This document shows positions 46,118 to 53,299 of a stretch of DNA of 64,000 nt, in pieces. Under the pieces are notes generated by a model. It saw only the letters and a list, made by a program, of their open reading frames with translations. It made no database searches and was not told the origin of the DNA. This stretch comes from Fontimonas thermophila (lineage in GTDB: Bacteria; Pseudomonadota; Gammaproteobacteria; Nevskiales; Nevskiaceae). The position numbers were made by a program, and so were the translations under genes. The DNA is taken from contig NZ_FOOC01000002.1 of the NCBI RefSeq assembly GCF_900113085.1, positions 186,001-250,000 on the forward strand, read 5' to 3'. Position 1 is the first letter of the stretch. Each line of letters starts with the position of its first letter.

Positions 46118-48457
46118 TCAGGCCGTTCGTCGTGATGGCAGAATCAGGTAGGCTAGGGCAGGCAGCAGCAGAATCGCGCCGAGCAGATTGGCGCTGAACA
46201 TGAATAGCAGCAACAAGCCCATGTCGGCCTGGAACTGCAGCCCGGAAAACAGCCAGGTACAGACGCTCACGATCAGAGAGGCCGAGGTGAAGATCACGGC
46301 TTTGCCGGTATGCCGCAATGCCTCAAAGTAAGCGGCTTGCAGATCATGTCCGCGATTGAGTTGTGCGGCAAGGACGCTCCACAGGTAAATACTGTAATCA
46401 ACCCCGATGCCGACACCAAAGGCAGCAACCGGCAGAGTGGCCGGCTTCATGCCAATCCCGAGCGTTGCCATCAGTCCATAGGTGAGCAGCGAACAGAGCA
46501 CGAGGGGCGTGAGGATGCAGACGACGCTGGCTACGGTGCGAAAGGACAGCCAGGCAAACAAACCCAGAGTCGCGTGCACCCAGATGATGACCAGAAGCTC
46601 ACGGGCCCGGATCTCCTCGTTGGTCGCCGCCATCACACCGATGTTGCCGGAGGCAAGCGCGAAGGTCACACCGCTGCCGCGGTTTTCGGCGTCGAAGCGC
46701 TTGACCCGTTCGATCACGCGGTCGATGGTCTCGGCGCGGTGATCGGTCGTGAACACCAGTACCGGCATCACACTGCAGTCGGGGTTGTGCAGACCCAGTG
46801 CGGTCGGTACCGGCGCGACCAGCGGAGCCAGTGCCGCCTGATTGCGTGGCAGCACGCGCCATTTCGGTGCTTCTTCGAACCAGCCCGCTCGCACCTGGCG
46901 GGCGATCATCGGCAATGACGATACCGATTGCACGCCTTCGGTGTTGCGCATATGCCAAGTAAAGCGGTCGATCGCTTCCATCTTCACCGGATCGACACAG
47001 CCTTGTTCGCCGGCGATCGCGAGCACTTTGAGTAAATCGACGCCGATCGCGAAATGCGCGGCGATCGTGCGTGAATCCTGGTTGTAGCGGCTGTCCGGCC
47101 GCAGCTCGGGTACCCCAACCTGGCTGTCGCCGACCGTGAGCTGCGGGTACATGGACAGCGCCCAGAGCAGCGCGGCGGCAGCGCCGGCGAGGGTAACGCG
47201 CGCATACGGGCCTGTTGCGAACACGGACAGATGCCGCCACACCCGATCCCCGATGTGGGCGCGCCGTTGCGCACGATGCCGGAATTTTTCGATGTCCGGC
47301 AGGCGGACCCAGGACAGCACGATCGGCAGCATCAGCTTGTTGGTGACGATCACCGCGGCCATGCCCATCGCCGCGTTGAGCGCCATTTCGCGCACGATCT
47401 CGATCTGGATGAATGCGAGGGTTGCAAAGCCGATGACGTCGGTGACGATCGCGACCGTGCCGGGGATGAACAGTCGGCGAAACGTCTCGACCGAGGCTTC
47501 GTACGAGTCGCGTCCGTTCTCGGCGACCTCGTGCCCCCAGGCATTGATGTACTGGACGCCGTGAGATACGCCGATCGACAGGATCAAGAATGGCACCAGG
47601 ATGGCGAATGGGTCGAGCCCGAAACCCGCCAGGCGCAGCAGGCCCAGCTCCCAGACGACGGCGGTCAGTGCCGCACCCAGGGGTAGCAGCGACAGCCTGA
47701 AAGAACCGCAGAACAGCCACAGCAGCGCCATCGTCAAGAGCAGCGCGATGCCAAAGAAGGCCGCGACTTCGCCACTGGCGTCGGTCACGTCCCCCACCAC
47801 CTTGGCGAAGCCGATGATATGGATGCCGATCGTCTCGCTTTCGTAGCGACGCCGGATGTCCTCGAGCTGGGCGGCGACACGGACGTAGTCCAAGCGCTCG
47901 CCCGTCGTCGGATCGTGCTCGAGCAATTCGGCGACGACCATCGCGCCGCGCTGGTCGGCAGAGACCAGACGCCCGATGATGCCGGCCTTGCCGACGTTCT
48001 CGCGGATCAGCGCAAGGGTTTGCGGCGTGGGCCGGTAGTTGCGGGGCACCACATCGCCCGAGGCAAAACCGCCCTCGACGACTTCGATGTAACGCACCCC
48101 AGGGGTGAACAGCGAGGTCACCCGCGAACGATCCACACCGGGCAGGAAGAACACCGCGTCGGTGACCTGGCGCAGAGTCTCGAGAAAGTGGGCGTCGTAA
48201 ATGTCGCCACCGTCACGGCGCAGCAGCGCGATCGAAATCAGGTTGGCACCGCCGAAAGCCTGTTCGTACTGCTTGAAGATCTGCATGTACGGATGCTGGA
48301 GCGGGATCTGCTTTTCGAAGCCCGCATCGGGTTCCAGGCGCAGCGCCAGCATGAACATCCAGACCGTGAATGCCAGCAAGATGGCGAAATTCAGCCGACG
48401 CCGTTCATACACGAGCGGCACGACGAAGGCGAGGATGCGCGTGGCGGTTGGTCCCAT
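46118..48457 (-). CDS. RND-superfamily (MMPL/HAE3-type) transporter
   Basis: A 779-residue inner-membrane transporter with a single N-terminal TM, a large periplasmic domain, a 5-6 TM bundle, a second periplasmic domain and a last bundle. TM segments include ILLAFTVWMFMLALRL near residue 27, IALLLTMALLWLFCG, LVIIWVHATLGLFAWLSF and LLLLFMFSANLLGAILLLP near the end. The central SIGVSHGVQYINAWGHEV and GVGIGVDYSIYLWSVL carry the TM4/TM10-type Gly/Asp motifs of this family. It starts 11 bases after the adaptor-protein gene and leads into the DUF1329 gene; hydrophobic-substrate export is inferred. Confidence 0.9.
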   Translation of the reverse strand: MGPTATRILAFVVPLVYERRRLNFAILLAFTVWMFMLALRLEPDAGFEKQIPLQHPYMQIFKQYEQAFGGANLISIALLRRDGGDIYDAHFLETLRQVTDAVFFLPGVDRSRVTSLFTPGVRYIEVVEGGFASGDVVPRNYRPTPQTLALIRENVGKAGIIGRLVSADQRGAMVVAELLEHDPTTGERLDYVRVAAQLEDIRRRYESETIGIHIIGFAKVVGDVTDASGEVAAFFGIALLLTMALLWLFCGSFRLSLLPLGAALTAVVWELGLLRLAGFGLDPFAILVPFLILSIGVSHGVQYINAWGHEVAENGRDSYEASVETFRRLFIPGTVAIVTDVIGFATLAFIQIEIVREMALNAAMGMAAVIVTNKLMLPIVLSWVRLPDIEKFRHRAQRRAHIGDRVWRHLSVFATGPYARVTLAGAAAALLWALSMYPQLTVGDSQVGVPELRPDSRYNQDSRTIAAHFAIGVDLLKVLAIAGEQGCVDPVKMEAIDRFTWHMRNTEGVQSVSSLPMIARQVRAGWFEEAPKWRVLPRNQAALAPLVAPVPTALGLHNPDCSVMPVLVFTTDHRAETIDRVIERVKRFDAENRGSGVTFALASGNIGVMAATNEEIRARELLVIIWVHATLGLFAWLSFRTVASVVCILTPLVLCSLLTYGLMATLGIGMKPATLPVAAFGVGIGVDYSIYLWSVLAAQLNRGHDLQAAYFEALRHTGKAVIFTSASLIVSVCTWLFSGLQFQADMGLLLLFMFSANLLGAILLLPALAYLILPSRRTA

Positions 48458-48468
48458 CGCCAGAGATC

Positions 48469-49572
48469 CTATTGCTCGTGCACGGGAGTGCCGTCACTCA
48501 AACGCTGCAATCCGGCGATGATCAGGCGCTCGCCGGCGCGCAGGCCGTCTAAGACTTCCGCTTCGCCAGGGATGCGCAGCCCGACGCGGATCTCGCGCAG
48601 GCGGGCGCTGCCGTCGTCGACGACATAGACGAATTGCCGCTCACCGCGCGGGAAGATCGCCTGCTCCGGAATCACGATCGCATCCGCTTTGTGCCCGAGT
48701 ACGAGCCGCACCCGCGCGAACTGGCCCGGGCGCAGGCGCCCCTCGGGATTGGGCAGACGGGCGCGCAATGCGATCGAGCGCGTGGTGTCGGCGATCCGTG
48801 GATCAATCGCATAAACCTCGCCAGAGAAACGCTCGCCGGGATAGGCATCGACCTCGACCGCCAGCGTCTGGCCGACGCGGAGCATCGGCAGTGCGCTCTC
48901 ATCGATGCGCAAATCCACCTTCACCCGGTCCATCGCTTGGAGATGGACCAGATCCTGGCCCGGGGCGACGTAATCGCCGGGGCTGACCTGACGCAACCCA
49001 GCGACGCCGGAGAAAGGCGCGAGAATGCGGGTCTTATCGAGCCGTGCCTGGGCCAGGGCCATCGCTGCTTTTGCGGCATCGAAAGCCGCGGCGGCCTGGT
49101 CGCGTTCAGCCTGGGCAACGAGTTTGCGCGCAAACAACTCGGTGGCGCGTTCGAAATTGCGCTGGGCCAGCACGAGACTGGCGCGGGCCTGGTCCAGCTC
49201 GGCGCGGTAGATCGCATCGTCGAGCGCAAACAACAGCTGGCCAGCCTTGACAGCCTGCCCTTCGGCAAAGCCGATGTGCGCGATGCGACCGGCAATTTCT
49301 GGACGGACGACCACCGATTCGTCTGCGCGGATGCTTCCGACCGCGACGAGTTCATGCGCCAGCGGCCGCGCCGACACCGTGTGCACTTCGACGGGGACAG
49401 TCACGCGCGCAGGCGCTTCGGCGGCACCCGGCGATTCGCCGCTGCAGCCGGCGAGCAAAGTGATCACGGTAGCGAATGCTGCACCGGCGGTGAAGAACCG
49501 GGGGCATCGACGCACGACGTGACCGAAGGGAGGATGACGGGAGTGGCTACGCACCCTTTGATTCTGAAGCAT
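48469..49572 (-). CDS. RND efflux periplasmic adaptor (membrane fusion protein)
   Basis: A ~367-residue adaptor of the AcrA/MexA type. A lipobox (LLAGC) follows a membrane segment (FFTAGAAFATVITLLAGC), so it is lipid-anchored. Lipoyl halves are VRPEIAGRIAHIGFAEGQAV and ILAPFSGVAGLRQVSPGDYV with a helical hairpin between (QRNFERATELFARKL), and the C-terminal domain reads VIPEQAIFPRGERQFVYVV. The ATG at 49572 is the best start but the ribosome site is weak. The adaptor type usually partners an HAE-1 pump, but the adjacent pump is MMPL-type; an orphan HAE-1 pump lies 3.7 kb away. Confidence 0.88.
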   Translation of the reverse strand: MLQNQRVRSHSRHPPFGHVVRRCPRFFTAGAAFATVITLLAGCSGESPGAAEAPARVTVPVEVHTVSARPLAHELVAVGSIRADESVVVRPEIAGRIAHIGFAEGQAVKAGQLLFALDDAIYRAELDQARASLVLAQRNFERATELFARKLVAQAERDQAAAAFDAAKAAMALAQARLDKTRILAPFSGVAGLRQVSPGDYVAPGQDLVHLQAMDRVKVDLRIDESALPMLRVGQTLAVEVDAYPGERFSGEVYAIDPRIADTTRSIALRARLPNPEGRLRPGQFARVRLVLGHKADAIVIPEQAIFPRGERQFVYVVDDGSARLREIRVGLRIPGEAEVLDGLRAGERLIIAGLQRLSDGTPVHEQ

Positions 49573-49670
49573 AGCGCCGGTTTCTGTCTCGGGTTGCTCA
49601 AGCTTGCCGCTTGGATGCCGATGCAATGGCGGGGGCTGTGTCCACGGCAGTCCGTTCCACGGGATGGAGC

Positions 49671-50315
49671 ATGGCCAATCTCGCGCGCTGGAATGAGATC
49701 TTCGCAGAGCTGGGATTGCCGGCCGATCCGGAGGTCCATGCCGAGTTGCGCTGTCGCTACAGCGGGCCGGGTCGCGCCTATCACAACCTGCACCACGTCT
49801 GCGAATGTCTGGATCTCTTCGAGCGTGTGCGCGCACACTGCGTCCACCCGCAAGAGGTGGAGCTCGCGCTCTGGTTTCACGATGCCGTTTGTGATGCGCG
49901 CCGCAGCGATAACGAACTCCGCAGTGCCGAGTGGGCGGTGGCGGTTTTGCGCCGGGTTGGCGCGGATCCGGGCACGGTGGAGCGGGTCTATGGGCTCATT
50001 CTGGCAACGGCGCCGCAGGTCGATCCAGTGACGGAAGATGAATGCCTGATCGCGGACATCGATCTGGCGATTCTGGGGGCACGGCCACGGCGATATGAGG
50101 CTTATGAGCGCGAGCTACGGCAGGAGCATCACCATGTGCCCCAGACGCTGTACACAACCATGCGCAAGAAAATCCTGCGCGATTACTTGCAGCGGCCGCA
50201 GCTATACCACACCGAGTGGTTTCGGAGCCGCTACGAGACGCCGGCCCGCGGCAATCTGCAGCGCATGCTGCGGCGCCTGACCGGCGGCGGTGTGTCGGCC
50301 ATTGGCATCGAATGA
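49671..50315 (+). CDS. HD-domain metal-dependent phosphohydrolase-like protein
   Basis: A 214-residue cytoplasmic protein. The N-terminal RAYHNLHHVCECLDLF and the central ALWFHDAVCDARRSDNE hold the His and His-Asp residues of an HD-superfamily metal site, and ECLIADIDLAILG carries a further Asp pair. The family has been annotated for decades as predicted metal-dependent HD phosphohydrolase with no assigned substrate. ATG 49671 has GGGA 6 bases upstream. It converges on the psp cluster and is transcribed away from the adaptor gene. Confidence 0.85.
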   Translation: MANLARWNEIFAELGLPADPEVHAELRCRYSGPGRAYHNLHHVCECLDLFERVRAHCVHPQEVELALWFHDAVCDARRSDNELRSAEWAVAVLRRVGADPGTVERVYGLILATAPQVDPVTEDECLIADIDLAILGARPRRYEAYERELRQEHHHVPQTLYTTMRKKILRDYLQRPQLYHTEWFRSRYETPARGNLQRMLRRLTGGGVSAIGIE

Positions 50316-50351
50316 ACGGCGGTCACCGGGCGCCGCGGCGTTCCACGCAGC

Positions 50352-50729
50352 TCAGCCCTCGAGTTTGCGCAGCTCCCGGCGCAGTTCAAAGTCGCGGCTG
50401 GCCACGCAGTCCTCCATATGGCGCAGCCGCTGTTCGAGACGTGAAAACCGGAGTTTGAGCGTGGTGATGTCCGGCGTATCCGGTGTACGCGCAGAGGCAG
50501 GTCCATCGCCCGGCTCCATCAGGTACCAGAGCGCGAGATAAATCACGCCCACCGGGAAGAAGCCGCCCAAGATGAAGCCTGCCGCGAAGAGCAGGCGGAT
50601 CAGCTTGACGTTCCAGTCAAAAAACTCGGAAAGACCCGCGCAGACGCCGGCGATCCAGCCCTGCGCCGGCAAGCGGCGCATGCGCCGGAACAGGCTGATC
50701 TCGTCGCGCAGGCGGTTACGGACGGTCAT
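50352..50729 (-). CDS. pspC: Phage shock protein C (PspC domain)
   Basis: Inner-membrane protein of 125 residues that senses envelope stress and relays it to PspA. The PspC domain has LPAQGWIAGVCAGLSEFFDWNV and a TM helix (LIRLLFAAGFILGGFFPVGVIYLALWYLM). A C-terminal coiled coil (LRFSRLEQRLRHMEDCVASRD) follows, a placement seen in proteobacterial PspC. ATG 50729 is 14 bases inside the end of the pspB gene. Confidence 0.92.
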   Translation of the reverse strand: MTVRNRLRDEISLFRRMRRLPAQGWIAGVCAGLSEFFDWNVKLIRLLFAAGFILGGFFPVGVIYLALWYLMEPGDGPASARTPDTPDITTLKLRFSRLEQRLRHMEDCVASRDFELRRELRKLEG

Positions 50730-50979
50730 GGTATTTGTTTCTCCAACCGGGCGATTCGGCATCGAGAATCTGCTCCAGCGCCTCGATGCGTTGTTCCATG
50801 CGCTCGGCCAGGGCGATGAGTTCGGCATGGGCAGACGCACTGGCCGTTTGCGCATCGCGCTGATGGCGTCTGCGATCGATAACGGCCGCGTATATGAAAT
50901 ACATCACCATCCCCGGCATGATGACGAAGATGCAGATGATCGCGACCAGCGGAACCAGCTCTTCCGTCAGCGCTTCCAC
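50716..50979 (-). CDS. pspB: Phage shock protein B-like small membrane protein
   Basis: An 87-residue protein with one N-terminal TM helix (LVPLVAIICIFVIMPGMVMYFIYAAV) and a C-terminal basic/amphipathic helix (LIALAERMEQRIEALEQIL). This is the PspB layout. PspB works with PspC in releasing PspF from PspA. Overlap with pspC (14 bases) and order pspA-pspB-pspC support the call. Sequence identity to enterobacterial PspB is low, so the call leans on context. Confidence 0.82.
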   Translation of the reverse strand: MEALTEELVPLVAIICIFVIMPGMVMYFIYAAVIDRRRHQRDAQTASASAHAELIALAERMEQRIEALEQILDAESPGWRNKYHDRP

Positions 50980-51015
50980 ACGAGTTTCCCCACTTAAGTG
51001 GTGTGAGAGGGCCGA

Positions 51016-51708
51016 TCAGCCACCGGCTTTGTCGTCCGGGCCCGGGGCATCGGACCGACCGAGTCTGGCTTTCAATTTTGCCAGCTCCGCCTCGATCTTA
51101 TCGTCGGATTCGAGTCGTGCAAATTCGTCCGTGATGCTGCGTGTCCCGAGATCGTAGGCCTCGAGCTCGGCTTCCATGCGATCGATTTTGCCCTCGTATT
51201 GTTCCATGCGCAGCATCGCATCGGCCATCTTGCGGTCGCTGATCTGGGTCTTGACCTTCAGGCGCGAGGCGACCGATTGCTGGCGCAGGATGATGGATTT
51301 CTGGCGCTGGCGCGCATCGGCGAGTTTGGCTTTGAGCTTGTGGGTGTCTTCGTCGAGTTTGGCGAGTTCTTCGGTGACGTGGTCGAGTTCTTTTTCGATG
51401 GAGGCTCGTTGCTCGGCCAGGCGTTGACGCACGCCGAGCGCGGCGCGTGCCAGATCCTCGCGGTTTTTGCTGACCGCCAGTTCAGCCTTGCGTTCCCAGT
51501 CGTCGATCTCGGCCTGCAGCCGTGCGATCGTGCGTTCCAGCTCCTTTCTGCGCGCCAACGTGCGTACCGCCATCGAGCGGACTTCAACGAGCGTGTCTTC
51601 CATTTCCTGAATGATCAGGCGGACCATCTTCTCTGGATCCTCCGCCTTGTCGAGCATGGCGTGGATGTTGGAATTGATGACGTCCGAAAGGCGGGAAAAG
51701 ATGCCCAT
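51016..51708 (-). CDS. pspA: Phage shock protein A
   Basis: Peripheral membrane ESCRT-III-related protein of 230 residues that binds stressed membranes and, in E. coli, inhibits PspF. MGIFSRLSDVINSNIHAMLD is the membrane-binding amphipathic start, then DPEKMVRLIIQEMEDTL and a long coiled coil (ARRKELERTIARLQAEI, ARLKVKT-like region, DRMEAELEAYDLG). The gene starts 27 bases after a small exported-protein gene, with pspB 36 bases downstream. Confidence 0.95.
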   Translation of the reverse strand: MGIFSRLSDVINSNIHAMLDKAEDPEKMVRLIIQEMEDTLVEVRSMAVRTLARRKELERTIARLQAEIDDWERKAELAVSKNREDLARAALGVRQRLAEQRASIEKELDHVTEELAKLDEDTHKLKAKLADARQRQKSIILRQQSVASRLKVKTQISDRKMADAMLRMEQYEGKIDRMEAELEAYDLGTRSITDEFARLESDDKIEAELAKLKARLGRSDAPGPDDKAGG

Positions 51709-51735
51709 GGGATGGCTCCGATGAAACGTGACGGA

Positions 51736-52017
51736 TCAGCCGTCAAGATCTTGCGCAGTGGTTTCAAGCGCAGACGTTTGCGCTGACGGCGCAGAAACGT
51801 CTTGCGGCGACCACCACGACCTGAGGGTGCGCTCGAGCTCCTCGCGCAGTTCATGGCGGATCTGGAGGAGCGCGGCATTACCCTGAGCGGCGATGATCCG
51901 GCCAATGCCGGTGACGACGGAAGGGGTTGTGCCATCCCCCGCTACGGCCATGGCGGGGCTGACGAGGGTTGCCGTCATAACGAGCGTGTACAGGCGCAGC
52001 GAGGCAAAACGGTTCAT
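51736..52017 (-). CDS. Small exported protein, first gene of the psp operon
   Basis: A 93-residue protein of unknown family. It has a signal peptide (LYTLVMTATLVSPAMAVAG) followed by a short helix LLQIRHELREELERTLRSWW and a Ser/Thr/Gln-rich end. AGGAG lies 5-10 bases before ATG 52017, and a sigma54-like promoter lies at 52056-52072, so it is the first cistron read by PspF. It is absent from the enterobacterial psp operon I know. A periplasmic stress reporter or accessory is possible; I recognise no function. Confidence 0.72.
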   Translation of the reverse strand: MNRFASLRLYTLVMTATLVSPAMAVAGDGTTPSVVTGIGRIIAAQGNAALLQIRHELREELERTLRSWWSPQDVSAPSAQTSALETTAQDLDG

Positions 52018-52055
52018 GGCGGGCTCCTGGAGTCCAGCGGTAGTACCACCCTCAT

Positions 52056-52072
52056 AGCCAAGGTCATGCCAA
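52056..52072 (-). promoter_or_regulatory. Sigma54-type promoter of the psp operon
   Basis: On the reverse strand TTGGCATGACCTTGGCT matches the -24/-12 pattern with GG and GC spaced 10 bases apart. There are two departures from consensus (the C of TGGCAC is T; the second T of TTGC is G). It is about 40 bases upstream of the small exported gene's ATG. A PspF gene in the other direction supports it. Confidence 0.7.
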
Positions 52073-52163
52073 CCTGCTGTCTTTTTGTAACACCTTGATG
52101 TTAAAAGAACTCATCAGTGCGGATCCGGGCTGCCCGCAGTGGCTTGCGATATTTTCCGCCATC

Positions 52164-52184
52164 AAGTGGCAGATTTAGCCACTT
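52164..52184. promoter_or_regulatory. Candidate PspF upstream activating site
   Basis: AAGTGGC and GCCACTT form a perfect 7-bp inverted repeat with a 7-base spacer. It lies roughly 95 bases upstream of the sigma54 promoter and next to the pspF start at 52202, the place where PspF sites activate psp and repress pspF. The 184-base divergent gap otherwise shows only an AT-rich stretch. Confidence 0.6.
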
Positions 52185-52201
52185 TGTGAGATGATTCCGC
52201 C

Positions 52202-53248
52202 ATGGACGTGGATGCCCGCGATGCGCCCGAGCCGATTCTTGGGCAGTCCGACAATTTCCTCGCGGTTCTGGAACGCATCTCGCGGGTTGCGCCGCTGCGC
52301 AAGCCGGTTCTGATCATCGGTGAACGCGGTACGGGAAAAGAGTTGATCGCAGCGCGGCTGCACTACCTGTCCGAGCGCTGGGCGCGGCCGTTCGTGAAAT
52401 TCAACTGTGCGGCGCTCAACGAGGAGCTTCTCGAGTCCGAGCTGTTCGGCCATGTTGCAGGTGCTTACACCGGAGCGGCACGTGCGCGCGTCGGCCGTTT
52501 CGAGCTCGCCCATGGTGGCACTTTGTTCATCGATGAGCTCTCGTCGATGTCCCTGCGCCTGCAGGAAAAGCTGCTACGCGTCGTCGAGTATGGTGAATTC
52601 GAGCGGGTCGGATCGAGCGAGACGATCCGCGTCGATGTGCGTCTGATCGGGGCCGCGAACGTCGATTTACCGGCGCTCGCCCGCGCCGGGCAGTTCCGCG
52701 AGGACTTGCTTGACCGGTTGTCCTTCGACGTAATCACCGTGCCGCCGTTGCGCGAGCGGCGTGAGGACATCCTGCTGCTCGCGCGGAAATTCGCCGAGAC
52801 TATGGCGGCCGAACTCGGTCGTGAGTATTTTGCCGGCTTCTCTCCCGCAGCCGAACGCGCGCTGCTGGAATATCACTGGCCCGGCAATGTGCGCGAGTTG
52901 CGCAACGTCGTCGAGCGCGCGGTGTATCGGCTCGACAACGCCCGGCAAGTCGTCGAGCACATCGAGTTCGATCCGTTTGCCTCGCCGTACCGGCCACGGA
53001 CGCGAGAGAGCCCGCCGCCAGCATCTACTGCCATGACCGCGTCACAGGCATCCACCACGGTGGCCGACGCCGATCCGGCCTTGCCGCTCGACTTCGCGCG
53101 GACGGTTGCCGAATTCGAGATGCGCCTGCTGCGCTGCGCGCTCGCGTCGGCACGCTACAACCAGAAAAAAGCGGCCGAGCTGCTGCGGCTCAGTTATCAC
53201 CAGTTTCGCGGCCAGTTACGCAAGTACAAATTGCACGATGTCTCGTGA
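52202..53248 (+). CDS. pspF: Psp operon transcriptional activator PspF
   Basis: A 348-residue sigma54 activator with no receiver domain, as in PspF. Walker A GERGTGKE is near residue 40 and the sigma54-contacting loop is GAYTGA (the Tyr variant of GAFTGA). Walker B is GGTLFIDEL, YHWPGNVRELRNVVERAV ends the AAA+ domain, and a Fis-type helix-turn-helix (YNQKKAAELLRLSYHQFRGQ) closes the protein. PspA inhibits it until stress. It is divergent from the psp operon it activates and converges on the HAE-1 pump gene. Confidence 0.95.
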   Translation: MDVDARDAPEPILGQSDNFLAVLERISRVAPLRKPVLIIGERGTGKELIAARLHYLSERWARPFVKFNCAALNEELLESELFGHVAGAYTGAARARVGRFELAHGGTLFIDELSSMSLRLQEKLLRVVEYGEFERVGSSETIRVDVRLIGAANVDLPALARAGQFREDLLDRLSFDVITVPPLRERREDILLLARKFAETMAAELGREYFAGFSPAAERALLEYHWPGNVRELRNVVERAVYRLDNARQVVEHIEFDPFASPYRPRTRESPPPASTAMTASQASTTVADADPALPLDFARTVAEFEMRLLRCALASARYNQKKAAELLRLSYHQFRGQLRKYKLHDVS

Positions 53249-53299
53249 AGACATCGACACATGCGGTTCTGGACTGACGCTAGCAACACGCATCCTGCT

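Noticed and set aside
44926-46197. Long + strand frame (423 codons) across the DUF1329 gene
   Set aside because: Antisense to the DUF1329 gene, no motif, and no ribosome site.
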